From WQXF01 sp031552825 (GTDB taxonomy: Bacteria; Bacillota; Clostridia; Christensenellales; Aristaeellaceae), in the NCBI GenBank assembly GCA_031552825.1, contig JAVBMD010000004.1, positions 146,321 to 210,320 of the forward strand: a stretch of 64,000 bases of DNA, in the 5' to 3' direction. The notes beneath the pieces are model-generated. The model made no database searches, was not told where the DNA came from, and was given only the letters and a program-made list of their open reading frames with translations. Within the stretch, counting starts at the first letter, position 1; every line of letters begins with the position of its first letter. Made by a program: the position numbers and the translations under genes. Shown here piece after piece: positions 15,486-22,851 of this stretch.

Positions 15486-17411
15486 TTATATGTCGCTTTT
15501 CGACAGGTTCACATACCGGGTTTCTCCGTGAAGCGGCTTGAACGGAACACCGCCGTCTTCGTAGAATTTATTGAAAAACTCGATGTACTGCAACCGGCAG
15601 GCATGAACGTAAGCGCCCAGCACGTTGATGGCCATATTGAAGCCGTGGCCGACGAGCAGCACCAATATGCCGAAGAAGATGCCGATCGGCCCAGCGCCCA
15701 TCACCATGCCCGCCAGCATGTTGATGACCATGCCGATGACGCCGGTGGCTAGCCCCATTCCGAACAGACGGGAATAGCTGAGGATATCGCCCAGCCAGCC
15801 GGAGATGCCGTAGAGGCTCCCGAGGCCGCTAAGGATGCGTGAGAAGAAATTGGTCTTGGCCCGACCGGCGAAGAGCAGGATGCCCAAGAAGCCCGCGATG
15901 GCCAACACCTTGCCGAACAGCGCCAAGCTTGGCAGCGCCATAAGCCCCAGTCCGCACAGCAGCGCGACCCAGCAGAACTGATCCACAACCGCCGCCAGCA
16001 CGTCGCCCCGCTTTAGGTTGATGTACGCCGCGATGCCCATCGCGGTGAACAGATGCACCACGCCAAGGCCGAGGCAAAGCCCCATCATTTCCAGCGGTTG
16101 TTCCATCGGGTTAAGGAAGACCGGCAACGGGCTTGTTCCGAACCAGGTATTAAACAGGAACCCCCAAAGCACCGTAAAGATGCCGCCGATGGCCAGCACC
16201 CACATGAGCTTCTTCGCGCCGCCCTTGGGCTTGACGAGGAAGATGATGAGGGGGATCAATAATGCGAGGATAAGGCCATAGCCCGCGTCCGAAACCATCA
16301 TGCCAAAGAAGCAAGCGAAGAACGGGGTCATGATAAAGGTAGGATCCAGCCCCTTGGGATCGGGCAGAGAAAAACCGGCCACGATGCTCTCGAATGGCGT
16401 GACGATGGAGGCGTTACGCAAGAGCGTCGGCGGCTTTTCATCCGGCGCAGGGCTAGAGATGTCCAGCGTGCAGGTAGGCGAGGTTTCTTTCAGCTTCGCT
16501 TCTACCAAGGCCGCTTGAGGCTGGGGAACCCATCCCTCCAAATAAAAAACCTTCTCGGTCTGCAAAAGCTTGCTGACCGCTTTGTCGCGCATCGACTGCG
16601 ACTGCTCGATATCGTGCAGGATCTTCAAGTCGTCAAGATTTGCGGCGAGTTCTTTTAATCTTGCCGCGATTCGCGCGCGATCCGCTTCGATCTCTTCCAA
16701 CTGCGCTTCCAAGCGCCGCAGGTTTTCCTTGACGGTTCCTTGCGCGGCGGGGAGCGAGGCCATCGACGCATCGGCGGCTTTCATCGCCGCTTCGAGCTGC
16801 GGGGCGATGTGCGCGTGGTGAATCAGCAGGCAGTAGGCCGTGCTCCGATCCGTTGAAAGGATGTGTACCGACGCCATCTGGCCGAGCTTGTCGGTTTCCT
16901 CCTGAAAGGCCTGCTGCGCTTTGAGCGGCAAAGCGATCAAGCGAACGCTTGTGTAAGCGGTATTGCCGAGGCGCTCCAGCGGGATGTCCAGCGCCTCCCA
17001 AGGCAAGAGCTGCTCTCTGGCCGCGCGCACGCGCGCTTCCTGCGTGTGGGCCGCTCCTCTTTGGCGCTCACAATCCTCGACCTCGGAAACGATGCGCAGG
17101 AGATCTTCCTTGGCCTGAAGGATTCGGCGCATCTGCTCGGGCTCGACGGTGCTTTTACCCGCAAAGCTCGCCAGCATGCCCTTCGCGGGCGCGGCGAATT
17201 TGCCCAGTTGGCCGATCGCCCATTGGACGCGGCTGAGCTGCTGATCGATCTGCGCCATCTGCTGATCGGGTACCGCGCGGAAAGGTTCCGCTTCGTCCCA
17301 AGGAATCTCGCGAACCTCGCTGCATCCAAGCCGCTGCAGTGCGCGCAGGATGGGTTCGCGGTCATCCCGGATGGCCAGCAGCGCCATTTTCTGCATTTCA
17401 ACAATGGCCAT
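15486..17411 (-). CDS. ntpI: V-type ATPase subunit I (membrane stator, a-subunit)
   Basis: A 641-residue two-part protein. The N-terminal half (about 1-330) is cytoplasmic and alpha/beta with long coiled coils; the C-terminal half has seven to eight membrane helices, starting about residue 365 with MTPFFACFFGMMVSDAGYGLIL. The helix containing ISGWLGDILSYSRLFGMGLATGVI carries the conserved Arg that faces the rotor glutamate. The ATG at 17411 has AAAGGA upstream and overlaps the previous gene by 14 bases. It forms the ion half-channels with NtpK. Confidence 0.96.
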   Translation of the reverse strand: MAIVEMQKMALLAIRDDREPILRALQRLGCSEVREIPWDEAEPFRAVPDQQMAQIDQQLSRVQWAIGQLGKFAAPAKGMLASFAGKSTVEPEQMRRILQAKEDLLRIVSEVEDCERQRGAAHTQEARVRAAREQLLPWEALDIPLERLGNTAYTSVRLIALPLKAQQAFQEETDKLGQMASVHILSTDRSTAYCLLIHHAHIAPQLEAAMKAADASMASLPAAQGTVKENLRRLEAQLEEIEADRARIAARLKELAANLDDLKILHDIEQSQSMRDKAVSKLLQTEKVFYLEGWVPQPQAALVEAKLKETSPTCTLDISSPAPDEKPPTLLRNASIVTPFESIVAGFSLPDPKGLDPTFIMTPFFACFFGMMVSDAGYGLILALLIPLIIFLVKPKGGAKKLMWVLAIGGIFTVLWGFLFNTWFGTSPLPVFLNPMEQPLEMMGLCLGLGVVHLFTAMGIAAYINLKRGDVLAAVVDQFCWVALLCGLGLMALPSLALFGKVLAIAGFLGILLFAGRAKTNFFSRILSGLGSLYGISGWLGDILSYSRLFGMGLATGVIGMVINMLAGMVMGAGPIGIFFGILVLLVGHGFNMAINVLGAYVHACRLQYIEFFNKFYEDGGVPFKPLHGETRYVNLSKSDI

Positions 17412-17721
17412 CGTTCACGATCCTTTCAAAGATCCTTTGTGCGGCCTGTTCCCGCAGCGATTGCGCCTTTGCGCTCAGGGCGAGGTTCTGCGCATCGTTT
17501 TGCGCTTGAAGGCGCTCGATCTCCACGTTTGCCTTGGCGCGGGCTTCGTCCATCACGCCCTGCACAAGCTCGCGCAGCTCGACCGCCATTTGCCTTTGTT
17601 GAGCAATATTCGCCTCCTCGACGGCGCTGACGATTTCACGCGCCTGCCGCGTGGCGTTTTGCCGCGCTTCCTCGGCGCGCTGTTCGGCCTGCTGAATTTG
17701 CTCTAGCAACTCAAGTGTCAC
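17398..17721 (-). CDS. ntpF: V-type ATPase subunit G/H (peripheral stalk, NtpF)
   Basis: A 107-residue charged coiled coil, ELLEQIQQAEQRAEEARQNA at its start, the pattern of the AhaH/NtpF stator subunit that pairs with subunit E. The start is uncertain: GTG at 17719-17721 matches the family N-terminus best; GTGs at 17733 and 17739 are also in frame and none has a strong ribosome-binding site. It is the first gene of the operon, about 200 bases downstream of the predicted promoter. Confidence 0.85.
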   Translation of the reverse strand: MTLELLEQIQQAEQRAEEARQNATRQAREIVSAVEEANIAQQRQMAVELRELVQGVMDEARAKANVEIERLQAQNDAQNLALSAKAQSLREQAAQRIFERIVNDGHC

Positions 17722-17929
17722 GATAGCACCCACTTTCACCGATTCATAATAGAAACATCCCAAATGTAAGCATCCGAACCCCCGAAGGGTTTTCCACGCA
17801 TGTACCATAAAAGGGCAATACAACAAAATGGAGGACTCCACAATAATGGAGCGCCTCACCCGAAAGCTAAGACCCAAAATCAGCCGCGAAGAACTGCCGA
17901 TTGGCGACCCAGCTATTCATCTGGTACTA

Positions 17930-17957
17930 AGTATATCGATATGCCGCAAAAAGTCAA
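17930..17957 (-). promoter_or_regulatory. Predicted sigma-A promoter of the V-type ATPase operon
   Basis: On the minus strand -35 TTGACT (17952-17957), a 16-base spacer and -10 TATACT (17930-17935). The transcript would start near 17923, leaving a leader of about 200 bases before ntpF in which I see no obvious riboswitch. Confidence 0.65.
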
Positions 17958-17965
17958 GAAGCGTG

Positions 17966-18204
17966 GCGCAGTTAAACAGGGCAAAAGTATTTACATTTTC
18001 ATTCATAGGAAATGAATGAAGTTACGCCTCGAAGGTTTTAAAAGGGCGAGCGGAAAGCCCTTTTGTCGCCCGTGAGGGCGAAATCTCAGCTCAAATCGAG
18101 GAGTATTTCGCTCCCTTCGGGGAGCGACCAGGGCTTTGCGATCGCCCGGGACCTTCGCAGTGCCGCTCGCAAAGGGAAATGCTTTTGCTCTGCGCAGTTA
18201 AACA
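17966..18204 (+). repeat. Non-coding hairpin-rich element between 13-bp direct repeats
   Basis: GCGCAGTTAAACA occurs at 17966-17978 and again at 18192-18204. Between them are three compact hairpins: 18040-18047 with 18057-18064 (8 bp), 18066-18071 with 18076-18081 (6 bp, GTGA loop) and 18109-18115 with 18120-18126 (7 bp, TTCG loop). The loops are the stable GNRA and UUCG types only when read on the plus strand. No coding frame with a ribosome-binding site is seen. It may be a small dispersed element or a structured RNA; copies elsewhere in the genome would decide. Confidence 0.45.
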
Positions 18205-18216
18205 CGGCGGATCCCT

Positions 18217-18774
18217 TTATACCTCCGCCACCACCCGGCAGGGCAGCCCCGTCATGCCCGCGTAATTCACCGGAAAGGTGTTGGCGATAAAGCCGCTTCC
18301 GTGCGCCAGCACGCTGCCTAAATTGCAAAGGTTCTCGATCACGAACACATCCCGGTCGGCGCAGCGCTGATCCATCGGGGTGTGTTCTTTCCCCCTGCGC
18401 ACGCCGGCGAAGTCGATGCCGATGATGGCGATGCCCCTGTCCAGCAGCGCATCGAGGAGGGGGAGGGAAAGCTGCGGATGCTCCTTGAAATAAACCGGGC
18501 CGCCGTAGCCCACCCGCTCGATGAAACCCGAATAGAAGGCGACAAACATGCCCGGCGCGACGCTGCCCAGATCGATATCGGCGACTTCGATGTCCCTGCC
18601 GGAGACGGCGCGCACATCGAAAACCACCGCCTGCCGCCGCGTATAGTCCAGCGGAAATTCCTTGTCCATCACATCGAAGTGCGTGCCCAGATGCCCGACG
18701 AGCGTCTTCTTTTCGTTGCCCTGCGCGTCCGAAACCATCGCGGGCGTGATTTTCAGCGTGATGTCGATCAGCAT
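18217..18774 (-). CDS. Cyclase-family metal hydrolase (kynurenine-formamidase-like)
   Basis: A 185-residue protein of the cyclase family (PF04199). It starts MLIDITLKITPAMVSDAQG and carries HLGTHFD, the first part of the HxGTHxDxPxH metal signature; the usual PxH end is replaced by VMDKEF. Later family features are present: GIAIIGIDFAGVRRG, HTPMDQRCADRDVFVIENLCNL and GSGFIANTFPVNYAGMTGLPCRVVA. The reaction is unknown; relatives hydrolyse N-formyl or cyclic amides. ATG 18774 has GAGGAGG 8 bases ahead. It stands alone, divergent from metF. Confidence 0.8.
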   Translation of the reverse strand: MLIDITLKITPAMVSDAQGNEKKTLVGHLGTHFDVMDKEFPLDYTRRQAVVFDVRAVSGRDIEVADIDLGSVAPGMFVAFYSGFIERVGYGGPVYFKEHPQLSLPLLDALLDRGIAIIGIDFAGVRRGKEHTPMDQRCADRDVFVIENLCNLGSVLAHGSGFIANTFPVNYAGMTGLPCRVVAEV

Positions 18775-18837
18775 TGCGTTTTCCTCCTCGTACCGCGGAT
18801 TGCGGCGGATGCTTTTCAACATCATGCGCCGGGTTTG

Positions 18838-18866
18838 TTGTCTTGTCAACAAAAATGCTTTATACT
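18838..18866 (+). promoter_or_regulatory. Predicted promoter of metF-metH cluster
   Basis: -35 TTGTCT (18838-18843), 17-base spacer, -10 TATACT (18861-18866), 33 bases before the metF start. The transcript leader is too short for a SAM or cobalamin riboswitch. Confidence 0.5.
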
Positions 18867-18899
18867 ATGTCCAATCAATTGCGTAAAGCGAGGCAAGAC

Positions 18900-19763
18900 A
18901 TGAGAACGCCAGAACTGTTTCGAAAAAAGCAGGTGCTGTCCTTCGAGGTGTTCCCGCCCAAGCGGGAAGCGCCAATGGACACCATCTACCACACTATAGA
19001 CGGCCTGAAGAACCTTCGGCCGGATTTTATCAGCGTGACCTACGGCGCGGGCGGCAGCGAGAACCGCCACGCCACCGTGCAGATCGCCACCGATATCAAG
19101 CGGCAATACGGCATCGAGAGCGTCGCGCATCTGCCGGGCATCCACCTCTCCAAGGAGGAGGTGCGGGAGTTGCTTGGCGAGTTGCGCGAAAGCGGCGTCG
19201 AGAACATTCTTGCGCTGCGCGGCGATACCACGCCCGACAACCCCGGCCGCGGCGACTTTGCCCACGCCAGTGACCTGATCGCCTTCATCAAGGCGCAGGG
19301 GGATTTTAACGTCATCGGCGCGTGCTATCCTGAGGGGCATGCCGAATCCGGCGGCGTGGTGCCTGATCTGCGCAATCTGAAAACCAAGGTCGAGGCGGGC
19401 GCAGATCATCTGATTTCGCAGCTGTTTTTCGACAACCGCTATTTTTATCAATTTCGCGAGCGGGCGGCGCTGGCGGGCATCGCGGTACCCATCGAGGCGG
19501 GTATCATGCCGGTGACCAACAAGCGGCAGATCGAGCGCATGGTTTCGCTCTGCGGCGCGACGCTGCCCGAAAAATTCATCAAGATGATGGCGAGGTACGA
19601 GCACAACCCCATCGCCATGCGCGATGCGGGCATCGCTTACGCCGTCAACCAGATCGTCGACCTCGTCGCGCAGGATGTGGACGGCATCCACCTGTATACG
19701 ATGAACAATCCCTACATCGCGCAGCGCATCCACGAGGCCATCGCCTCGTTGCTGACGGCATGA
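18900..19763 (+). CDS. metF: Methylenetetrahydrofolate reductase
   Basis: Reduces 5,10-methylene-THF to 5-methyl-THF, the methyl donor for methionine synthase. The 287-residue TIM barrel has SFEVFPPKREAPM at the start (catalytic Glu in EVFPP), FISVTYGAGGSENRH, LALRGDTTPD (flavin/folate loop) and QLFFDNRYFYQF. ATG 18900 has GAGG 6 bases ahead. It overlaps the next gene by 4 bases. No MetV partner gene is present in the window, though clostridial MetF enzymes often work with one. Confidence 0.94.
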   Translation: MRTPELFRKKQVLSFEVFPPKREAPMDTIYHTIDGLKNLRPDFISVTYGAGGSENRHATVQIATDIKRQYGIESVAHLPGIHLSKEEVRELLGELRESGVENILALRGDTTPDNPGRGDFAHASDLIAFIKAQGDFNVIGACYPEGHAESGGVVPDLRNLKTKVEAGADHLISQLFFDNRYFYQFRERAALAGIAVPIEAGIMPVTNKRQIERMVSLCGATLPEKFIKMMARYEHNPIAMRDAGIAYAVNQIVDLVAQDVDGIHLYTMNNPYIAQRIHEAIASLLTA

Positions 19764-20464
19764 TGAACGCGCGTGAACTGAGCGAGGACTTGGATCGCGC
19801 CGAGGTATACCGTTACCTGGGCTGCGTGCTGGGGCGCGTGCCGGAGGAAACTGTTGCGGCGGTGGAGCGCCTGCTGCCCGAACTGACGGCGCAGGCCACG
19901 CCGCGCTATGCGTGCGCTGAATTTGCGCTGGAGCGCGAGCCGGAGGGCATTCGCTTGGCGGGCAGCGCACTGGTGCTGCCGGGGGAGGATATTGCCGCGC
20001 TGCTGACGGGTTGCGATGCCTGCCTGCTGATGGCCGCGACGCTGGGCGCGGCGGCGGATCGCGCCATCGACGCGGCGCAGCGCCGTTCCATCACCGATGG
20101 GTTGGTGCTCGACGCCATCGCCAATACGCTGATCGAGGCCTGTTGCGACAAGCTTCAGGAGGGGAGACCCACCACCATGCGCTACAGCCCGGGCTATGGC
20201 GATCTGCCGCTGGCGCTGCAGCCGAAATTGTTGGCGGTGCTGGACGCGCCGCGCCGCATCGGGCTGCACTGCACAGGCAGCCATCTGCTCACCCCGCGCA
20301 AGAGCGTGACGGCAGTGATGGGGCTGATCGGTGCGACCGGTGCGATCGGCGCGGCCGGTGCGACCGGCGCGGCCGATGTGACCGGTGCGATCGATGCTTG
20401 CGCGCGCTGCGCGTCGGCGGGAAACTGTAGCTTGCGAAAGGCGGGAAAGCGCTGTGGACGTTAG
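19760..20464 (+). CDS. Methionine synthase reactivation-domain protein with Gly-Ala repeat
   Basis: A stand-alone version of the MetH activation domain, 234 residues, which binds AdoMet and re-methylates inactive cob(II)alamin. Family features are ACLLMAATLGAAADRAI, CDKLQEGRPTTMRYSPGYGDLPLALQPKLL (the RxSPGYGD substrate motif) and the C-terminal CARCASAGNCSLRK. Between the conserved VTAVMGLI and that cysteine cluster, residues 191-211 are an insert of seven three-residue units (Gly-Ala-Thr/Ile/Ala) encoded by a 9-base repeat. It overlaps metF by 4 bases and metH by 11 bases, so the three genes form a tight unit. Confidence 0.88.
   Translation: MMNARELSEDLDRAEVYRYLGCVLGRVPEETVAAVERLLPELTAQATPRYACAEFALEREPEGIRLAGSALVLPGEDIAALLTGCDACLLMAATLGAAADRAIDAAQRRSITDGLVLDAIANTLIEACCDKLQEGRPTTMRYSPGYGDLPLALQPKLLAVLDAPRRIGLHCTGSHLLTPRKSVTAVMGLIGATGAIGAAGATGAADVTGAIDACARCASAGNCSLRKAGKRCGR
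20330..20392 (+). repeat. In-frame 9-bp tandem repeat (7 units) in the reactivation gene
   Basis: Seven units of the type GGTGCGACC, in codon phase, encode GAT/GAI/GAA/DVT. The same unit in the same phase recurs at 35220-35264 in an unrelated gene. Confidence 0.85.
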
Positions 20465-22832
20465 AGCATTTGCCAAGGAACGGATTCTGGTGCTGGATGG
20501 TGCGATGGGTACGCTGTTGCAGGCGGCGGGGCTCGCGCTGGGCGAGAACCCGGAACTGTGGAACCTCTCGCATCCGGAGGCGGTGCAAGCGGTCCATCGC
20601 GCCTACCTAGACGCCGGGTCTCATATGATATTGACCAACACCTTTGGCGCGAACCGGCACAAGCTGCCGCCGGAGGTTTCGGTACACGAGGCAATCGCGG
20701 CGGCGGTGCGCATCGCCCGCGCGGCGGTAGCGTCCTGCGCGGCGGGCGGATTCGTGGCGCTGGACGTCGGCCCCATCGGCGAGTTGCTGGCGCCCGGCGG
20801 TACGCTGGGCTTCGAGGAAGCCTACGCGCTGTTCGCCGAGCAGGTGCGGGCGGGCGCCGCCGCCGGGGTGGACGCCATCTACATCGAAACCATGACCGAC
20901 CTGCAGGAGGCGCGTTGCGCGGTGCTGGCCGCCAAGGAGCACAGCGACCTGCCGGTTTTTTGCACGATGTCCTTCGAGGAGAACCAGCGTACCTTCATGG
21001 GCGTCGGGCTGCCCTCGATGGCGTTGACGCTGGCCGGGCTGGGCGTCGACTTTCTCGGCCTCAACTGTTCGGTGGGTCCGGCGGAGATGCTGCCCATGCT
21101 GCGGGAAATCGCGCGCTGGGTGGATACGCCGCTGATCCTCAAGCCCAACGCCGGGCTACCGGAGATTATCGGCGGCAAGACGGTTTTTCCCACCGACACC
21201 GCCGCCTTTTGCGCCGCTATGGAGGAGGCGCTGGCGCTGGGCGTCCGTGCCGTGGGTGGCTGCTGCGGTACCTCGCCGGAGTTCATCAGCGAGCTGGCGG
21301 CGCTGAGCGCCGGGCGCGCGCCGCTGCCCCGGTCGCGGCAGCCGGTGACGGCTGTATGCTCGGCCAGCGACGCCGTGGTTATCGACCGGGTGCGCATCAT
21401 CGGCGAACGCATTAACCCTACCGGCAAGAAGCGCTTCCAGGCCGCTCTGCGCGAGGGGGATTTAGATTATATCGTAGGCCAAGCCATTGAGCAGATCGAG
21501 GCTGGCGCTGATATTCTCGACGTGAACGTTGGCCTGCCCGGCATCGACGAGGCGGCTACGATGGCGCTTGTGGTCGGTGCGGTGCAGGCGGTGACGCGCG
21601 CGCCGCTGCAGATCGATTCCAGCGACGTGCGCGCGGCGGAGGCCGGGCTGCGCGCCTGCTGCGGCAAGGCCATCGTCAACTCGGTTAACGGCGAGGACGA
21701 TGTGCTCGAATCTGTGCTCCCGCTGGTGAAAAAGTATGGCGCGATGGTGGTCGGCTTAACGCTGGATCGCACCGGCATCCCGCGCACCGCGGAGGAGCGC
21801 CTGTGCATCGCGCGCAAGATTCTATCCGCCGCCGAACGGCACGGCATCCCGCGCGAGGATGTCATCATCGACTGCCTTACGCTGACCTCCGGCGCGGAGC
21901 AGGAGATCGCCTATGAAACGCTGACGGCGCTGGCGATGGTCAAGCGCGAGCTGGGGGTGAAAACCGCGCTGGGCGTTTCCAATATTTCCTTCGGTTTGCC
22001 GGAGCGGGGCAAGCTGAATCAAGTTTTTTTGACGCTGGCGCTGGCGCACGGGCTGGATCTGCCGATCATCAACCCCAACGCGCGGGAGATGGTGGACGCG
22101 GTGTTCTGCTATCACCAACTCAAGCACATCGACGCGGGCAGCGCGGCGTACATCGCGCGCTTCAGCGAACGAGCGGCGGAGGCTGCGCCTGCGCCCGCCG
22201 CCGAGGAGAACGCCACCGCCGAGGCGCTGGCCGCCTGTATCGTCGCCGGGCGCAAGGAGCGCAGCGGCCCGCTCACCCGCCGGCTGCTCGCGCGTACCGA
22301 GCCGCTGGCGCTGGTCGACGCCTGCATCATTCCGGCGCTGGATCAGGTGGGGCGCGGGTACGAAACCGGGGAGCTGTTCCTGCCGCAGCTGCTGCAATCC
22401 GCCGAGGCCGCGAAAGCAGCGTTTGAGGTGCTGCGCGCCGCGCTGCCGCCTGCCGAGCAGACCACGCAAAAAACCATCGTGCTGGCGACGGTGCAGGGCG
22501 ACATCCACGATATCGGCAAGAACATCGTGAAGGTTGTGCTGGAGAACTATGGCTACGCGATCGTGGATCTGGGGCGCGATGTGCCGCCGGAGCGGGTGCT
22601 GGAGGAGGCGCAAAGGCGCGGCGCGAAGCTGGTCGGCCTCAGCGCGCTGATGACCACCACCGTCGCCAGCATGGAGCGCACCATCGGCTTGCTCAAGGCG
22701 CGCGACGCGAAGATCCGCGTGATGGTGGGCGGCGCGGTGCTGACCGAGGCTTACGCTGCGCGCATCGGCGCGGATTTCTACGCAAAAGACGCGATGGCAG
22801 CGGTAGCCATCGCGCAAAGCGTGTTGGGGTAA
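20454..22832 (+). CDS. metH: Cobalamin-dependent methionine synthase lacking the activation domain
   Basis: A 792-residue modular enzyme. Residues about 1-290 are the zinc homocysteine methyltransferase barrel, with LDGAMGTLLQ, LNCSVGP and VGGCCGTSPEF supplying the three zinc cysteines. Residues about 315-560 are the pterin (methyl-THF) barrel with IGERINPTGKKRFQ and DVNVGLPGIDE. Residues about 575-792 are the cobalamin cap and Rossmann domain, with VQGDIHDIGKNIV, whose His is the lower cobalt ligand. The fourth (AdoMet) domain of E. coli MetH is absent and is supplied by the gene just upstream. The start is GTG 20454, with GCGGGAAAG upstream. Confidence 0.95.
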   Translation: MDVRAFAKERILVLDGAMGTLLQAAGLALGENPELWNLSHPEAVQAVHRAYLDAGSHMILTNTFGANRHKLPPEVSVHEAIAAAVRIARAAVASCAAGGFVALDVGPIGELLAPGGTLGFEEAYALFAEQVRAGAAAGVDAIYIETMTDLQEARCAVLAAKEHSDLPVFCTMSFEENQRTFMGVGLPSMALTLAGLGVDFLGLNCSVGPAEMLPMLREIARWVDTPLILKPNAGLPEIIGGKTVFPTDTAAFCAAMEEALALGVRAVGGCCGTSPEFISELAALSAGRAPLPRSRQPVTAVCSASDAVVIDRVRIIGERINPTGKKRFQAALREGDLDYIVGQAIEQIEAGADILDVNVGLPGIDEAATMALVVGAVQAVTRAPLQIDSSDVRAAEAGLRACCGKAIVNSVNGEDDVLESVLPLVKKYGAMVVGLTLDRTGIPRTAEERLCIARKILSAAERHGIPREDVIIDCLTLTSGAEQEIAYETLTALAMVKRELGVKTALGVSNISFGLPERGKLNQVFLTLALAHGLDLPIINPNAREMVDAVFCYHQLKHIDAGSAAYIARFSERAAEAAPAPAAEENATAEALAACIVAGRKERSGPLTRRLLARTEPLALVDACIIPALDQVGRGYETGELFLPQLLQSAEAAKAAFEVLRAALPPAEQTTQKTIVLATVQGDIHDIGKNIVKVVLENYGYAIVDLGRDVPPERVLEEAQRRGAKLVGLSALMTTTVASMERTIGLLKARDAKIRVMVGGAVLTEAYAARIGADFYAKDAMAAVAIAQSVLG

Positions 22833-22851
22833 TCAATTTTTCAAATCCAGA

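Noticed and set aside
18867..18899. SAM or cobalamin riboswitch before metF
   Set aside because: The leader between the predicted start site and metF is about 30 bases, too short for either.
18846..19970. 374-codon minus-strand frame opposite metF
   Set aside because: metF has all catalytic motifs; the antisense frame shows no domain.
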